The notes beneath the pieces are model-generated. The model made no database searches and was not told the origin of the DNA. It saw nothing but the letters and a program-made list of their open reading frames with translations. A stretch of DNA of 32,895 nt from Candidatus Woesearchaeota archaeon. Its GTDB lineage: Archaea; Nanobdellota; Nanobdellia; Woesearchaeales; BM511. How positions within the stretch are numbered: position 1 is the first letter of the stretch; each line of letters starts with the position of its first letter. The translations under genes were made by a program, and so were the position numbers. This document shows positions 16,132 to 26,116 of the stretch, piece after piece. Where the stretch lies: assembly GCA_002867475.1 (NCBI GenBank), contig PKTL01000080.1, positions 1 to 32,895 on the forward strand. The letters are read 5' to 3'.

Positions 16132-18813
16132 ATGAAGATTTTAAAAGGAGGCGTGGTTATATATATTTTAATTCTTATACTATTTCTTTCAATGTCTCAA
16201 GCAGCTAGAACCACTGATAAAGAAACATATGAAAATGAAGTGGTATGTGATATTTTTGTACGTCAATCAGATGGATCTGTTGTATATTCCGATTTAGGTA
16301 ATGCTAAATCAAATGATAATATTTGTTCATTTGACAAATCAGAGTGTGGTGTTGGTGAAAATTATCAATGTTTGATAGAAGGAGAGTATTTTATGAAATT
16401 CACAGCCAATGATACAGATGATAGTATAGCTTCAGAAGGTGTTCCTTCAACTCAGATCCCTACGCTAACAACCTATTGTTCTGCATGGGTATCTGATCTC
16501 TGTGTTGGCGTTGCAAATACTTTAACTCTTGTTTCTCCTACAATATTTACAATTAATTTGGATCTTAATTCTTATGCTTGCATGTATTCAGATTATGCAG
16601 GGGCATATTTTAACACAACAGTGACAGGTCTTGATATATTACCCACCTCTCCCTCACCTTCACAAAACTATTGTTGTGGTGATGATGCAACAGAAGATAT
16701 ATTCGATGTTAGTGAAGAATATATCTTTCTTTGTACAAATCGAACTTTGAATGAAGGAGAAATCAGTGGTGTTTGGGAATGGGAAAATTCAGTATCAAAC
16801 GATAAGTATCAAATAATAAACAGTCCAGAAACAAAAGAGTCAGTGATTGCTGGGCAAGACGCAGGATGGTTTTTATGTGATGCATCAGTAGATTCAGATG
16901 GACAAGATAATCCTTATGTTCAAGAAGGACCAAATGTCGATTTTTATTCTCCTGATAATCTTTTACATCTTCATAATACTCTTGAGTTATCAGATGAAGT
17001 AGTAAGTATGCTCAATGAACCAGATTGTTGGAATAATGTAAAAGGATTGATTGACGATGGAGCTGGGGCAAGTATTCCTGGTGATTGTTGTTTTTATGGT
17101 CCTGATGGTAGTTATAGGATTGTTGATGGATATCCTTGTTGGACTGCATCTCCTGATTTAGTAGGTTATAACCCTGATGGAACTTCTGATGATGGTGATT
17201 CAGATGGTGTCACTTCTGGCATAACATATGGGAATGTCGGTGTTGAAGAAGCAATGGGATCAATTTTTGATGATACATTAGTCTTACCCGAAAATGTTGA
17301 AAGTTGTACAGATCTCAATTCTTATAATCTAGAAGATTTTTCATATACTTATACTTCCTGTGATCTTTATCAAGCATGTAATGGATTAACTGTTACAGTT
17401 ATAGATGCTGATGATCCTGATGAAACGCCGATAAGCAATTGTTGTATTGCAGAAAATCCTGCTTGTGAAAGTGCAGAATCTTGCGAATCACAAGGTCTTT
17501 TTGATTGTGGTGGAAGTCCAGACTTATTCTATTGCCTTTCAGGCCAAGGAACATTATTATATGATATTTATGGAAATGCAACGTCAACATGTTGCTTAAG
17601 CAGTAATGATTGTAGGATAAACTCAGGTGCTTTTGATATATTTATTTCATCTTCAGCGTCAAAATTCTTATGTTCAGCATATGGGGATTCAAGTTATATG
17701 ATGGAATGCTGCAATGATGATTCAACATGCTATAATAGAGATCTAAATTTAGCAGATAATGGGAAATATCATGATAGAAATATTGTATCGATGGGAGGGG
17801 TTACAAATCAGATAAGAAGTTTTGATGAAGTTGATGGCACAAGATATTTGATGGGTATAGATTCTTATTCTTATTCAATTCCTTCCGAAGCAGTTTGGCT
17901 TTTTTCTCCATCCACAAATTATGTAGATAGTTCAATGTATGATACTTTAGAGTTTTATCTACGGATAGATGATATAAGAACAGCAAATAATAGAGAATAC
18001 ACATTAAACAATGTCGATATATCTTTAATAGGTACAGGTTCTGTAGAAGTTTTGAGGTATCCTCTTCCTTCAATCACAAATAGACTTTTTGTAGAAGGAA
18101 ATTGGGTAAAAATAGTAGTTCCTTTAGAAGGATTATCTCCTTTTTACTTAAACGAAATAAGAATAAATTTTGGTGATGGTCCTGCAGTGATGTCTTGGCT
18201 TATAGATCAAGTATCATTAAATTCCAATGACGAATTTTTAGAGAATTGGTATTGTACACCTCTAAATTCATGGACAAATGATATTGCTCTTGATGGTTCT
18301 TTTGATAATATGGATCTTGATGAATGGAGAGATTGGAAAGCAGATGCTTCAGATAATTATGAAAACTTAAAAGAATATGTTGAGAACAAATGGACATGTG
18401 ATTATAATTTTGGATATAGTTGGACAGGAACAAACTGTTGTGGAATGAATCAAGTAGCACAAGAAGGTGTGTATGATCAAGACCTTGAAGGAGGTTGCTG
18501 GGGCGGTTATGGAATTTTTGAAAAACCTGTAGAAAAAACAATCTTTGGAGATAGAACTGGAAGATACATATACGATGTTGAAGAAAGAGAATTCAAAGAA
18601 TGTGGGTATATTTTTGATGGCAAAACTATAAATCTTCAAGAAGATGTAATAGCTAATGATCCTGATTCTTTCTGTAGCAACTATGGAGATTATTTCTGTG
18701 ATTATGATGGAACAAACTATAATGAAGGAAAAGTAGATTCAAAACTAAGAAACAATTCAAAAACATTGATAGTGGTGAATCAGTTATTTGATGGTGATTT
18801 CAATGATATATAA
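16132..18813 (+). CDS. Large secreted Cys-rich surface protein
   Basis: 893 residues from the ATG at 16132 (910 if translation starts at 16081). The later start gives a standard signal peptide, MKILKGGVVIYILILILFLSMSQA, with likely cleavage near SQA, and fits the TATA spacing. The mature protein is acidic, rich in Asn, Ser, Asp and Cys, and has six Cys-Cys doublets, each usually followed by a single Cys (for example YCCGDD, DCCFYG, NCCIAENPAC, TCCLSSNDC, ECCNDDSTC, NCCGMN). The region encoded by roughly 17830-18230 looks like a beta-sandwich of the carbohydrate-binding type (ending SWLIDQVSLNSND). The protein is presumably disulphide-stabilised and extracellular. It overlaps the start of the next giant gene and precedes a pilus assembly locus, which suggests a surface or pilus-associated adhesin. 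No family was recognised. Confidence 0.7.
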   Translation: MKILKGGVVIYILILILFLSMSQAARTTDKETYENEVVCDIFVRQSDGSVVYSDLGNAKSNDNICSFDKSECGVGENYQCLIEGEYFMKFTANDTDDSIASEGVPSTQIPTLTTYCSAWVSDLCVGVANTLTLVSPTIFTINLDLNSYACMYSDYAGAYFNTTVTGLDILPTSPSPSQNYCCGDDATEDIFDVSEEYIFLCTNRTLNEGEISGVWEWENSVSNDKYQIINSPETKESVIAGQDAGWFLCDASVDSDGQDNPYVQEGPNVDFYSPDNLLHLHNTLELSDEVVSMLNEPDCWNNVKGLIDDGAGASIPGDCCFYGPDGSYRIVDGYPCWTASPDLVGYNPDGTSDDGDSDGVTSGITYGNVGVEEAMGSIFDDTLVLPENVESCTDLNSYNLEDFSYTYTSCDLYQACNGLTVTVIDADDPDETPISNCCIAENPACESAESCESQGLFDCGGSPDLFYCLSGQGTLLYDIYGNATSTCCLSSNDCRINSGAFDIFISSSASKFLCSAYGDSSYMMECCNDDSTCYNRDLNLADNGKYHDRNIVSMGGVTNQIRSFDEVDGTRYLMGIDSYSYSIPSEAVWLFSPSTNYVDSSMYDTLEFYLRIDDIRTANNREYTLNNVDISLIGTGSVEVLRYPLPSITNRLFVEGNWVKIVVPLEGLSPFYLNEIRINFGDGPAVMSWLIDQVSLNSNDEFLENWYCTPLNSWTNDIALDGSFDNMDLDEWRDWKADASDNYENLKEYVENKWTCDYNFGYSWTGTNCCGMNQVAQEGVYDQDLEGGCWGGYGIFEKPVEKTIFGDRTGRYIYDVEEREFKECGYIFDGKTINLQEDVIANDPDSFCSNYGDYFCDYDGTNYNEGKVDSKLRNNSKTLIVVNQLFDGDFNDI
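18793..18798 (+). promoter_or_regulatory. Ribosome binding site deciding the start at 18803
   Basis: GGTGAT lies 4 bp before the ATG at 18803. It favours that codon over the upstream TTG (18788) and ATG (18791), and the resulting N terminus MIYNNKKLIMVLILS is a compact signal peptide. Confidence 0.45.
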
Positions 18814-21800
18814 CAATAAAAAACTTATTATGGTATTAATCTTATCATTACTTATTTCTATCAATGCATATTCTTTTACTTTAACATGTAATCCTGGTGA
18901 ATATAATGCTTATATTGATATTGATAATGATATGGTCGGTAATGCTACTGAAGAATGTGTTGATCTAACAACCTTGAATGGGGGAGGATATGCTTACATG
19001 ACTGGTGATTGCGATGACACAAATCCAGATATTTCTCCTATATCATTTGATACTTCCACGACAAGCTATGATTGTATAGGTGGAATACAGCTAGTAAATA
19101 ATGCTGCTACCTGCAATGGTGCAAGAACTCTTACTCTATATGAGTCAGACGGGTCATACGAAAGTTATGATTCAATATTTATCTATGATGATCCTGATGA
19201 AGATGGTTACGCAGAAAGTGGTGCAAGTGGTTTTTGTAATTATCTAGATGAGCCATTAGATAACTATGAGACTACACTTACTGGTGATTGTGAACCGGAT
19301 ATTTCCTCAATATATCCTGGAGCTCCAGAACTATGTGATGGAGTGGATAATCAATGTCCTCAAAGTTCATCATCTGTAGATGAAGGTTGTATTTCTGGGC
19401 AATCTTGCATAGACACAGATGGAGGGCAACTTCTTAATTTTAGAGGATTAGTAAATATAACAGATCTTGCATCTGGTGTAGTGATAAACACATATATTGA
19501 TACCTGTGATAGTACAACGTTAGTTAAGGAATATTATTGTTCAGGAGACGAGATGGCTCTAGCAACAATAAATTGTCCATCAGGAGAAAGATGTGTAGAT
19601 GGTGAATGTATTTTAGAAGAAGAGCAAGTTTCTAATCCTATATCTAATCCTATAAATTTTCAAATATGTGATTCTAATTGTGGCACTTGTTCAGAATTAT
19701 CAAATGCTAATTGTGTTATCAGGATAAGCGATTCAGATAATGCGCATATTGAAAAATGTTCAGAAACTAATTATCCTAAAGTTTTATGTGCAGATGTTGG
19801 TGTATTAGATGATTCTTCAAAACCAATAATAGGTCTTTATTCAGACACAAATTCTCACGCAGCATCACCAATAAGTTCAGCAACATCTTATGTGAGTTTA
19901 GATATATCAGATTCATATTATTCATGTAAATTGCTTACTTCATGCGATGCATTAACATATACAGGGCTAAGTTTTGAAACAGCTGAAAACTCTCATGTCT
20001 CAACTAATGGACTCTATAACTTGAAGCTTTGCTGTGGCTATTCAGTAAGTGTGGGGACAATAATAGATGAAGATGATGATGGTTTTTTTGCCGGAAGCCA
20101 GAATGGAGATATTGAAGATTGCAATGATAATGACCAATTCATAAATCCTCTCGCAAAAGAAAGATTCAATGGTAAAGATGATGATTGTGATGGAGAAATA
20201 GATGAAGGTATGAATTGGAAACAGATCTTAAGTGGACCTGCCATAAGTTCAACATGTGGACAAGTTGGTAGTGGAGAAAATAAGTATCTGTCTTGTAATA
20301 TAATAAATCCTAATCAGATTATAGTATACCAAGATATGTTCCATATTCCCGGATATAATCTTCCAGAAGGCAAATATGTATTCAGATTTAAGGTAAACAA
20401 TCTTGAAACACCTTATTTTTATAATGAAGAATTTACTGATGATTGGGAAGTTACACAGGGTGCTGAAAATTCAAATGATCCATGTTATGAATTCACTTCA
20501 GATGATGGTAAGATAAAACTTCTTTCAACAAAAAATGAATCGGCTTTCTGCAGGTTAGAAGGAAAAGAAAATAATCTTATTAATCTTAATGGTTCTCAAG
20601 GTATTTCATATGCTTATAAAATCACACTTTTAACTGAAAATGGAGGCACTTTAAAATTTGGTGCTGTATGTGATGGGGTTCCTTATGTTGATGAGATTAA
20701 TTTAACTAGTGATAATAAAGATGTTAATATCTTTCTTCAAGATTTTATAAATATACAAAATGGGGTTTGTAAACCTTTCATTGAATTGAACAGCGGTAAT
20801 AATTTGCTTGAAAAAGTTTTGGTTCATAGTGCGACAGTGATAGATTATAGCACAATTCCTGTAGCAAAAGTTGATGGGGATATATTAGATCTTGAAAGCG
20901 ATATAGATTCAGATGATGGGTGGACAACATTTTCAAGTGAATATACTCTTAGCGGATTGGATGAAGAGGATGTTGTAAAAGTTGAATTAAATTTTAGACA
21001 TTCTGTTGATGTTGATGATGTGCGATTCTATAGGGTTGATGATGTTCAAGGTGATTATCAAGGTTTTAATAGTGTCGAAGATTTCTTTGCAAACACTCCT
21101 GCAAGCTGTTGCCCAATAGATTATTGTTGGAATGGAACAACATGTATTGATTCAGAAATATATATGACAAACAACAGTATTCCTCCAATCTTTTTAGATC
21201 TTGAATATGATGGTTATAGATGTATAAAAGACAGGGATAGTGAAGTTAACGAATCAGACTGGGTATTTTCAGAAGTTAAATATGATCCTTTTAACATGGA
21301 TTTTGGTCATTGCCCTTATCCTGAGATGTGTTTTGTAACATCACCAGAAAACGAGATGCACATAGACGATCCATTATACTATGGTTGTGCATTAAACAGA
21401 TCCTTTGTTGCTGATTTCACAGGAGCAATAAGTTCAGAGTTTTACACAAGACAAAATTATCCTAATTCCATGTATGAGAGCGATTTTTATTGTGATGATG
21501 GTGCATGGTCAAGCAGAACAAAATTCCTTGCTATGAAACTTTTAGAAATAGTGAATGATACAGATGATGATTTCGTCCTTTTCTGTGATAATCCAAGAAG
21601 CTATAATGATTATTTTTCAGATTTCGACGGATCATTGAATTATTATAATCAGAAGGATTTATTTTTAAATCTCGAAATTGATAATGAAGAATTATTTAAT
21701 AATCTTCAAGAAAACCATTTTTTCAATAATTTTTGTATATTGACAATAGATGATCATGAAGATGATTTTTTAGGTGAAACTTTTGATAGGGGAGATACAG

Positions 21801-22537
21801 TAATTTTAGCATCTTCTTTAAATCGTAATCTTACTAGGTCATGGAACCTTTCAGGATCCACAACAACAGTTGGTGATGTTCTAGAAGAAATTTTTGGAAG
21901 TGATTGTGCAAGTGCAGATTCTTCAGCAAATAGCTATGAAAAATGTTCAAACGCAGAATTATATTATGATAGTGATCTTTTATCTTTTATCTATTCAAAA
22001 AGCAGTCTAAATGGTTATGGCATAACAGATAATGATAATATTTTTAGTTTGTTATCTTCCTTTTTTTCAAATCTATATGAGAATCTTAAAGATCTATTTG
22101 GTTTAAGCACCTCGTTAAGTATAAATCTAGATGAATCAGTAATATCCGAAGTGGATGTATTTAATCGGTTATATTATGCAAGGATATTTGATGATTCAAC
22201 TAGTGAAGCTAAAATAATTGAAGGAGTTAACCATAAGAAATATGATAGGGTTGATCTAGAGCTTAAAGATTATGCATATTTTAAATTCAAAGGATATGAT
22301 GTCTGTAAACCTTTCAATGATACTTATGCTCTTGATTTTTCAGCATTCTCTCTGGATTATTTAGCAAATTATTCAGCTGTGTCAACTTGTGATGTGGATA
22401 TTGATACAAACACTGCAAAAATTATTTTCAGTGCAACAACCAATATGGATAATGGTTATGGTGATAATCTATATAATAATTATAATGAGCTAAAACCTGT
22501 ATGGTATGATCTTACAGCAAAATTGAGGCCAAGGTAA
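18803..22537 (+). CDS. Giant secreted protein with MopE-like metal-binding repeats
   Basis: 1244 residues from the preferred ATG at 18803, which overlaps the preceding gene by 11 bp. A signal peptide ends near ISINAYS. Residues about 37-80, 128-197 and 420-470 resemble the putative metal-binding MopE repeat. They carry D-rich D-x-D-x-DG elements, GDCDDTNPDISP in the first, YPGAPELCDGVDNQC with SVDEGC in the second, and DEDDDGF with GKDDDCDGEIDEG in the third. The repeats are divergent: the first lacks the PGA-CDGIDN tail and the third lacks the PGA-E core. Cys doublets (LCCGYS and SCCPIDYCWNGTTC) match those of the preceding protein. The C-terminal 400 residues are acidic and unrecognised, with no C-terminal anchor seen. 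Calcium or other metal binding outside the cell is the likely role of the repeats. Confidence 0.75.
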   Translation: MIYNNKKLIMVLILSLLISINAYSFTLTCNPGEYNAYIDIDNDMVGNATEECVDLTTLNGGGYAYMTGDCDDTNPDISPISFDTSTTSYDCIGGIQLVNNAATCNGARTLTLYESDGSYESYDSIFIYDDPDEDGYAESGASGFCNYLDEPLDNYETTLTGDCEPDISSIYPGAPELCDGVDNQCPQSSSSVDEGCISGQSCIDTDGGQLLNFRGLVNITDLASGVVINTYIDTCDSTTLVKEYYCSGDEMALATINCPSGERCVDGECILEEEQVSNPISNPINFQICDSNCGTCSELSNANCVIRISDSDNAHIEKCSETNYPKVLCADVGVLDDSSKPIIGLYSDTNSHAASPISSATSYVSLDISDSYYSCKLLTSCDALTYTGLSFETAENSHVSTNGLYNLKLCCGYSVSVGTIIDEDDDGFFAGSQNGDIEDCNDNDQFINPLAKERFNGKDDDCDGEIDEGMNWKQILSGPAISSTCGQVGSGENKYLSCNIINPNQIIVYQDMFHIPGYNLPEGKYVFRFKVNNLETPYFYNEEFTDDWEVTQGAENSNDPCYEFTSDDGKIKLLSTKNESAFCRLEGKENNLINLNGSQGISYAYKITLLTENGGTLKFGAVCDGVPYVDEINLTSDNKDVNIFLQDFINIQNGVCKPFIELNSGNNLLEKVLVHSATVIDYSTIPVAKVDGDILDLESDIDSDDGWTTFSSEYTLSGLDEEDVVKVELNFRHSVDVDDVRFYRVDDVQGDYQGFNSVEDFFANTPASCCPIDYCWNGTTCIDSEIYMTNNSIPPIFLDLEYDGYRCIKDRDSEVNESDWVFSEVKYDPFNMDFGHCPYPEMCFVTSPENEMHIDDPLYYGCALNRSFVADFTGAISSEFYTRQNYPNSMYESDFYCDDGAWSSRTKFLAMKLLEIVNDTDDDFVLFCDNPRSYNDYFSDFDGSLNYYNQKDLFLNLEIDNEELFNNLQENHFFNNFCILTIDDHEDDFLGETFDRGDTVILASSLNRNLTRSWNLSGSTTTVGDVLEEIFGSDCASADSSANSYEKCSNAELYYDSDLLSFIYSKSSLNGYGITDNDNIFSLLSSFFSNLYENLKDLFGLSTSLSINLDESVISEVDVFNRLYYARIFDDSTSEAKIIEGVNHKKYDRVDLELKDYAYFKFKGYDVCKPFNDTYALDFSAFSLDYLANYSAVSTCDVDIDTNTAKIIFSATTNMDNGYGDNLYNNYNELKPVWYDLTAKLRPR

Positions 22538-22553
22538 AGAGATTAAGCAAAAT

Positions 22554-22565
22554 TATATAAATAAA
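22554..22565 (+). promoter_or_regulatory. TATA-like box upstream of the pilus-assembly operon
   Basis: TATATAAATAAA lies about 27 bp upstream of the ATG at 22588, in a 50-bp gap after the giant secreted protein. It could start a transcript covering the winged-helix, ATPase and platform genes. Confidence 0.4.
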
Positions 22566-22587
22566 AATCTTTATTTTTTAAACTAAA

Positions 22588-23736
22588 ATGGTAAATATAG
22601 AAACTGGCGTAGACAAATTGGTTGAACTTGTCAAGCAAAAACATAAGGTTAGTGTTGTCGATGCAGCAAAAATACTTGGAGTAAGCAAGACTCTTATACA
22701 GTAATGGGCATCATTTCTTGAAGAGGAAAAACTTATTGATATAAATTATTCATTAACTAATACTATTCTTGTAGAACGTAAAGTGACAGAAGAAGATCTC
22801 TCTAAGAAAAAAGTAGAATTTAAAAACTTAAAAGAGATGTTTGCAAGAAAGATTGATACATTTCTCCAATCAATAGATAAGGATTCTGATGGTCTTGATT
22901 TTTTGAAACGAGATTTTGATAAGCTCAAAAAAGAACTTTCAGTAGAAGTATCTAAAGTAAAAGATGAGCTTAAGGAATTAGAAACATATGAATCTTTAAA
23001 ACAAGACATAGATGCTCAGATTCTTGAACAGCAAGCTGCATATAAGAAAAAGATTGAAGAAGCACACTCTCAGATCCTTTCTGAAGAAAAGAGATATAAT
23101 GATATAATAAAATCTATTGATGCTGAAAAGGAAACTTTGACTCAGGAGACAAAACAAGTGAATACTTTAGAATCTCAAGAGCAAAAACTTATAAAAAAAG
23201 TAGATGAGATAAACAAGCTCATTTATCAGATTGACAGTAATGTTAGTAATGAAAATGAGAAGATTGAAGATACTAAAGGAAGAATAAAAGATCTCGAAAA
23301 GTCTGCGAACGAAATCATTGATGAACTGAAGAAGAAAAAATCTGTTTTCAATCCTTTACTCGAAGAAGGGACAAGGCATGAGGCAAAAATAAAAGAGATG
23401 CAAGACGAGTTATTGAAAAAAGTTGGTGCTAAAAAGAAAGTGATAACCGAAGCTGCAGATGAAGGTGAAAAGGTTCTTGAAAATTTCTCTAAATTTTTCA
23501 ATAAGAAAAAAGAGATAGAAGAACTTTTCAATAAAATCGAAAAGGATCAATCAGATTTAAAAGATGAATTAAACATATTGCTTAAAAAGTCTAAAATTCT
23601 AGAGATAACAGCTGATGGACATAATGCTAAAGAAGCTATTGATGAACTTAAGGTTAATATGAAAAAAGTCGATCAGAAAAAGAATTTATTCCAAGATGAG
23701 CTTCAAAGGCTTAAAAGTCTAGTGAAATTCAAATAA
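22588..23736 (+). CDS. Winged-helix/coiled-coil protein of the pilus locus, interrupted by in-frame TAA at 22702-22704
   Basis: 382 codon positions if the stop is bridged. Residues 1-38 (VDKLVELVKQKHKVSVVDAA, then KILGVSKTLIQ) form the first helices of a helix-turn-helix unit. Codon 39 is TAA, and the same frame continues WASFLEEEKLIDINYSL, the recognition helix and wing of the same fold. GAA or CAA to TAA is the simplest explanation. From about residue 65 to the end the protein is a long Lys/Glu-rich coiled coil with heptad-like spacing and no membrane segment. After the stop there is no convincing start until a GTG at 22783, so the uninterrupted 317-residue part would lack the DNA- or protein-binding domain. 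It ends 1 bp before the ATPase start, so it belongs to the same operon. A role in organising or regulating the assembly machine is inferred from position only. Confidence 0.75.
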
Positions 23737-23737
23737 A

Positions 23738-25297
23738 ATGACTACAAAAAAAGAGGTGAAGAAAAAAGACCTCCCTGAAATAAAAGAAGAGAAATCTTCT
23801 GAAACTAAAAAAGAGGTTCTTATAGATTCTTATTCTTTCAATTCTAAAAAAATCCCTATAAACATAACTATAAAACAGGTTCCTGGCGAATTCGTACCTA
23901 TCTACGAAGTATCTATCTCTAAAATAAGTAAGACCACAGAAGTTATACTTGAAAAGATAAGAAAAGAGCTTATCAAAGAAGTGAATCTTGGGATGGTTGA
24001 TATTACTGACGCTAAAAGAAATGATGTTATCGAAGAAAGATTTAAAGAAACAATTAATTTCTTGGTCGATAAATATTTTCCAGACACAGATCAAGCAACG
24101 ATGGAATTTCTAACTTCTTATCTTATCATGAAAAGCCTGGGTATGGGAAGTATGGAGATACTGATGGATGATGTTCTTCTAGAAGAAGTAGTTGTAAATA
24201 GTGCAAATGAACCAGTATGGATATTTCATAAGAAACACAATTGGTTAAAGACAAACATAACTCTTGCCGATGAAGATCAGGTTAGGCATTATGCTACAAT
24301 GATTGGAAGAAAGGTCGGTAGGCAGATCACAAACATAGAACCTTTACTTGACGCACATTTGAATGAAGGAGATAGGGTTAACGCAACGCTTATGCCTATA
24401 TCATCAAGCGGAAATACTATCACTCTTAGGAAATTCAGCAGAAATCCTATGACTATAACACATTTCTTAAGATTCAACACTCTTAGTGCTAGTGCTGCAA
24501 GCCTTATTTGGCAAGCAATGCATTATGAGCTTTCAGCAATAATTGCAGGGGGAACAGCAAGTGGGAAAACAAGTGCATTGAATGTATTCGCAAGTTTTTT
24601 CCCGCCAAACCAAAGGATAATAAGTATTGAAGATACAAGAGAGATCCGTCTTCCAAAATTCCTTCATTGGGTACCTATGAGTACAAGGCAAGCGAACGCA
24701 GAAGGAAAAGGAGAAGTCAGCATGGAAGATCTGCTTGTAAACGCACTTAGACAGCGTCCAGACAGGATTCTCGTAGGAGAGGTTAGGCGTCAAAGAGAAG
24801 CAGAAACCCTTTTTGAAGCTATCCACACAGGTCACTCTTGTTATGCTACTTTTCACGCAAATAATTATGAAGAAACCATTAGAAGGCTTACAAACCCTCC
24901 AATAAATGTTCCTGAAACCATGCTTCCAGCGATAAGTATGATATTGATGCAGTTTCGTAACAGAAGAACAGGTTATAGGAGAACTTTTCAGATAGCGGAG
25001 ATAACCGATGACTCAAAAGGAAACCTACTGATGCAGTACGACCCAAAAAAAGATGTTTTACAGAAAAAGCATGAGTCTAAAAGCTTGATGGGAACTCTTG
25101 AACTTTACACTGGAAGTACTAAGCTTGAATTGAAAAAAGAGCTTTTGGAAAAGGAGAAAGTCTTAAATTATTTAGTGAAACAATCTATTGATACTGTTGA
25201 TAATGTTGGTCGTATAATGGCCGAATATTACACGAATAAGGCTGAACTCTTGAAATATGTAAATAAGGGTAAATCATTTAATTTTGAAGCAAAATGA
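23738..25297 (+). CDS. Type II/IV secretion-family assembly ATPase (ArlI/FlaI- or TadA-like)
   Basis: 519 residues. A variable Lys/Glu-rich N terminus (1-35) is followed by the N-terminal domain (LEEVVVNSANEPVWIFHK, 148-165) and the RecA-like C-terminal domain. It shows Walker A GGTASGKT (271-278), the Asp box SIEDTREIRLP (296-306), a Walker B-type segment RPDRILVGEVR (340-350) and the His box AIHTGHSCYATFHANN (361-376). It would hydrolyse ATP in the cytoplasm to drive pilin polymerisation or secretion. It is followed by two platform proteins, starting with an ATGA overlap at 25294-25297, and downstream by a class III-signal pilin. No archaellum accessory genes are visible in the window, so a type IV pilus or related machine is more likely than a complete archaellum operon. 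Confidence 0.93.
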   Translation: MTTKKEVKKKDLPEIKEEKSSETKKEVLIDSYSFNSKKIPINITIKQVPGEFVPIYEVSISKISKTTEVILEKIRKELIKEVNLGMVDITDAKRNDVIEERFKETINFLVDKYFPDTDQATMEFLTSYLIMKSLGMGSMEILMDDVLLEEVVVNSANEPVWIFHKKHNWLKTNITLADEDQVRHYATMIGRKVGRQITNIEPLLDAHLNEGDRVNATLMPISSSGNTITLRKFSRNPMTITHFLRFNTLSASAASLIWQAMHYELSAIIAGGTASGKTSALNVFASFFPPNQRIISIEDTREIRLPKFLHWVPMSTRQANAEGKGEVSMEDLLVNALRQRPDRILVGEVRRQREAETLFEAIHTGHSCYATFHANNYEETIRRLTNPPINVPETMLPAISMILMQFRNRRTGYRRTFQIAEITDDSKGNLLMQYDPKKDVLQKKHESKSLMGTLELYTGSTKLELKKELLEKEKVLNYLVKQSIDTVDNVGRIMAEYYTNKAELLKYVNKGKSFNFEAK

Positions 25298-26115
25298 ATT
25301 CAAACATCTTCAATGTTTTAGCTGAAAGACAAAAAGACTTGAAGCTAAGACTCTCTCAAGCAAGAATTGCAGATTCTCCAACAGAATTTATCAGAAAAAC
25401 TTTTTTTATATCAGGATACGCAACTTTTGGAATGCTTATAGTGTTTTTTCTTTTTTTTAGTTTTCTAGATTTAAAGACAAAAATTCTTATAATTTTATTT
25501 GGATTGCCTCTTCTTGGCGTATTCATATTCAATTATTTTATGAAATATCCTGATGTCATGATAAAAAAGGTTGAACGTGAAATAAACAAGGAGATAATTT
25601 TTGCAGGAAGATTCATGATTATTGAGCTTGATAGTGGGATCAGCTTATATAATACTTTGATAAATGTAGGTAATAATTATGTTGTTGTAGGAAGATACTT
25701 TAGAGAGATAATCGAAAAAGTAAAGATGGGAACAAGTCTTGAAGAAGCTATAAATGAAGGTGTTGAGACTGTACCAAGTGCAAATCTTAGAAAGATCCTT
25801 TGGCAGATACTAAATAGTTTAAAGACGGGATCAAATATTGGCAATTCTTTGAATTCAGTAATAGAGCAGATAATAAGAGAGCAAACCATAGAAGTCAAGG
25901 AATATGGGCGAAAACTTAATCCTCTTGCAATGTTCTATATGATGATAGCAGTAATAGTTCCAAGTCTTGGAATGACAATGCTTGTGGTGTTATCAACATT
26001 TTTAGGATTGCAATTATCTTTACCTGTGCTTTTATCCATATCTTTATTTTTAGGATTCATGCAATTCATGTTTATTGCAATGGTAAAATCTTCAAGACCT
26101 GCGGTGGACTTATAA
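25294..26115 (+). CDS. TadC/FlaJ-like pilus platform protein (GspF domain), first of a pair
   Basis: 273 residues. Two N-terminal membrane segments (about 35-58 and 63-82) are followed by a GspF/T2SSF-type cytoplasmic helical domain. Its features include AGRFMIIELDSGISLYNTL, MGTSLEEAINEGVETVPS and LNSLKTGSNIGNSLNSVIEQ. Two more hydrophobic segments close the protein (PLAMFYMMIAVIVPSLGMTM, and LPVLLSISLFLGFMQFMFIA near the C terminus). Platform proteins sit in the membrane beneath the growing pilus and couple to the ATPase. The start overlaps the ATPase stop by ATGA. A near-paralogue follows directly, as in Tad and some archaeal pilus systems that use two half-size platforms. Confidence 0.87.
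   Translation: MNSNIFNVLAERQKDLKLRLSQARIADSPTEFIRKTFFISGYATFGMLIVFFLFFSFLDLKTKILIILFGLPLLGVFIFNYFMKYPDVMIKKVEREINKEIIFAGRFMIIELDSGISLYNTLINVGNNYVVVGRYFREIIEKVKMGTSLEEAINEGVETVPSANLRKILWQILNSLKTGSNIGNSLNSVIEQIIREQTIEVKEYGRKLNPLAMFYMMIAVIVPSLGMTMLVVLSTFLGLQLSLPVLLSISLFLGFMQFMFIAMVKSSRPAVDL
26103..26107 (+). promoter_or_regulatory. Shine-Dalgarno-like GGTGG before an ATA codon
   Basis: GGTGG lies 9 bp before ATA at 26117, which is where the Lys-rich coding frame of the second platform protein appears to begin. The placement supports a start there even though ATA is not a standard start codon. Confidence 0.3.
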
Positions 26116-26116
26116 G

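Noticed and set aside
22783-23736. Coiled-coil gene starting at GTG 22783 as a complete protein
   Set aside because: The frame upstream to ATG 22588 encodes a coherent winged-helix domain interrupted only by one TAA, and a TATA-like box fits 22588, so GTG 22783 is an artefact of the interruption.
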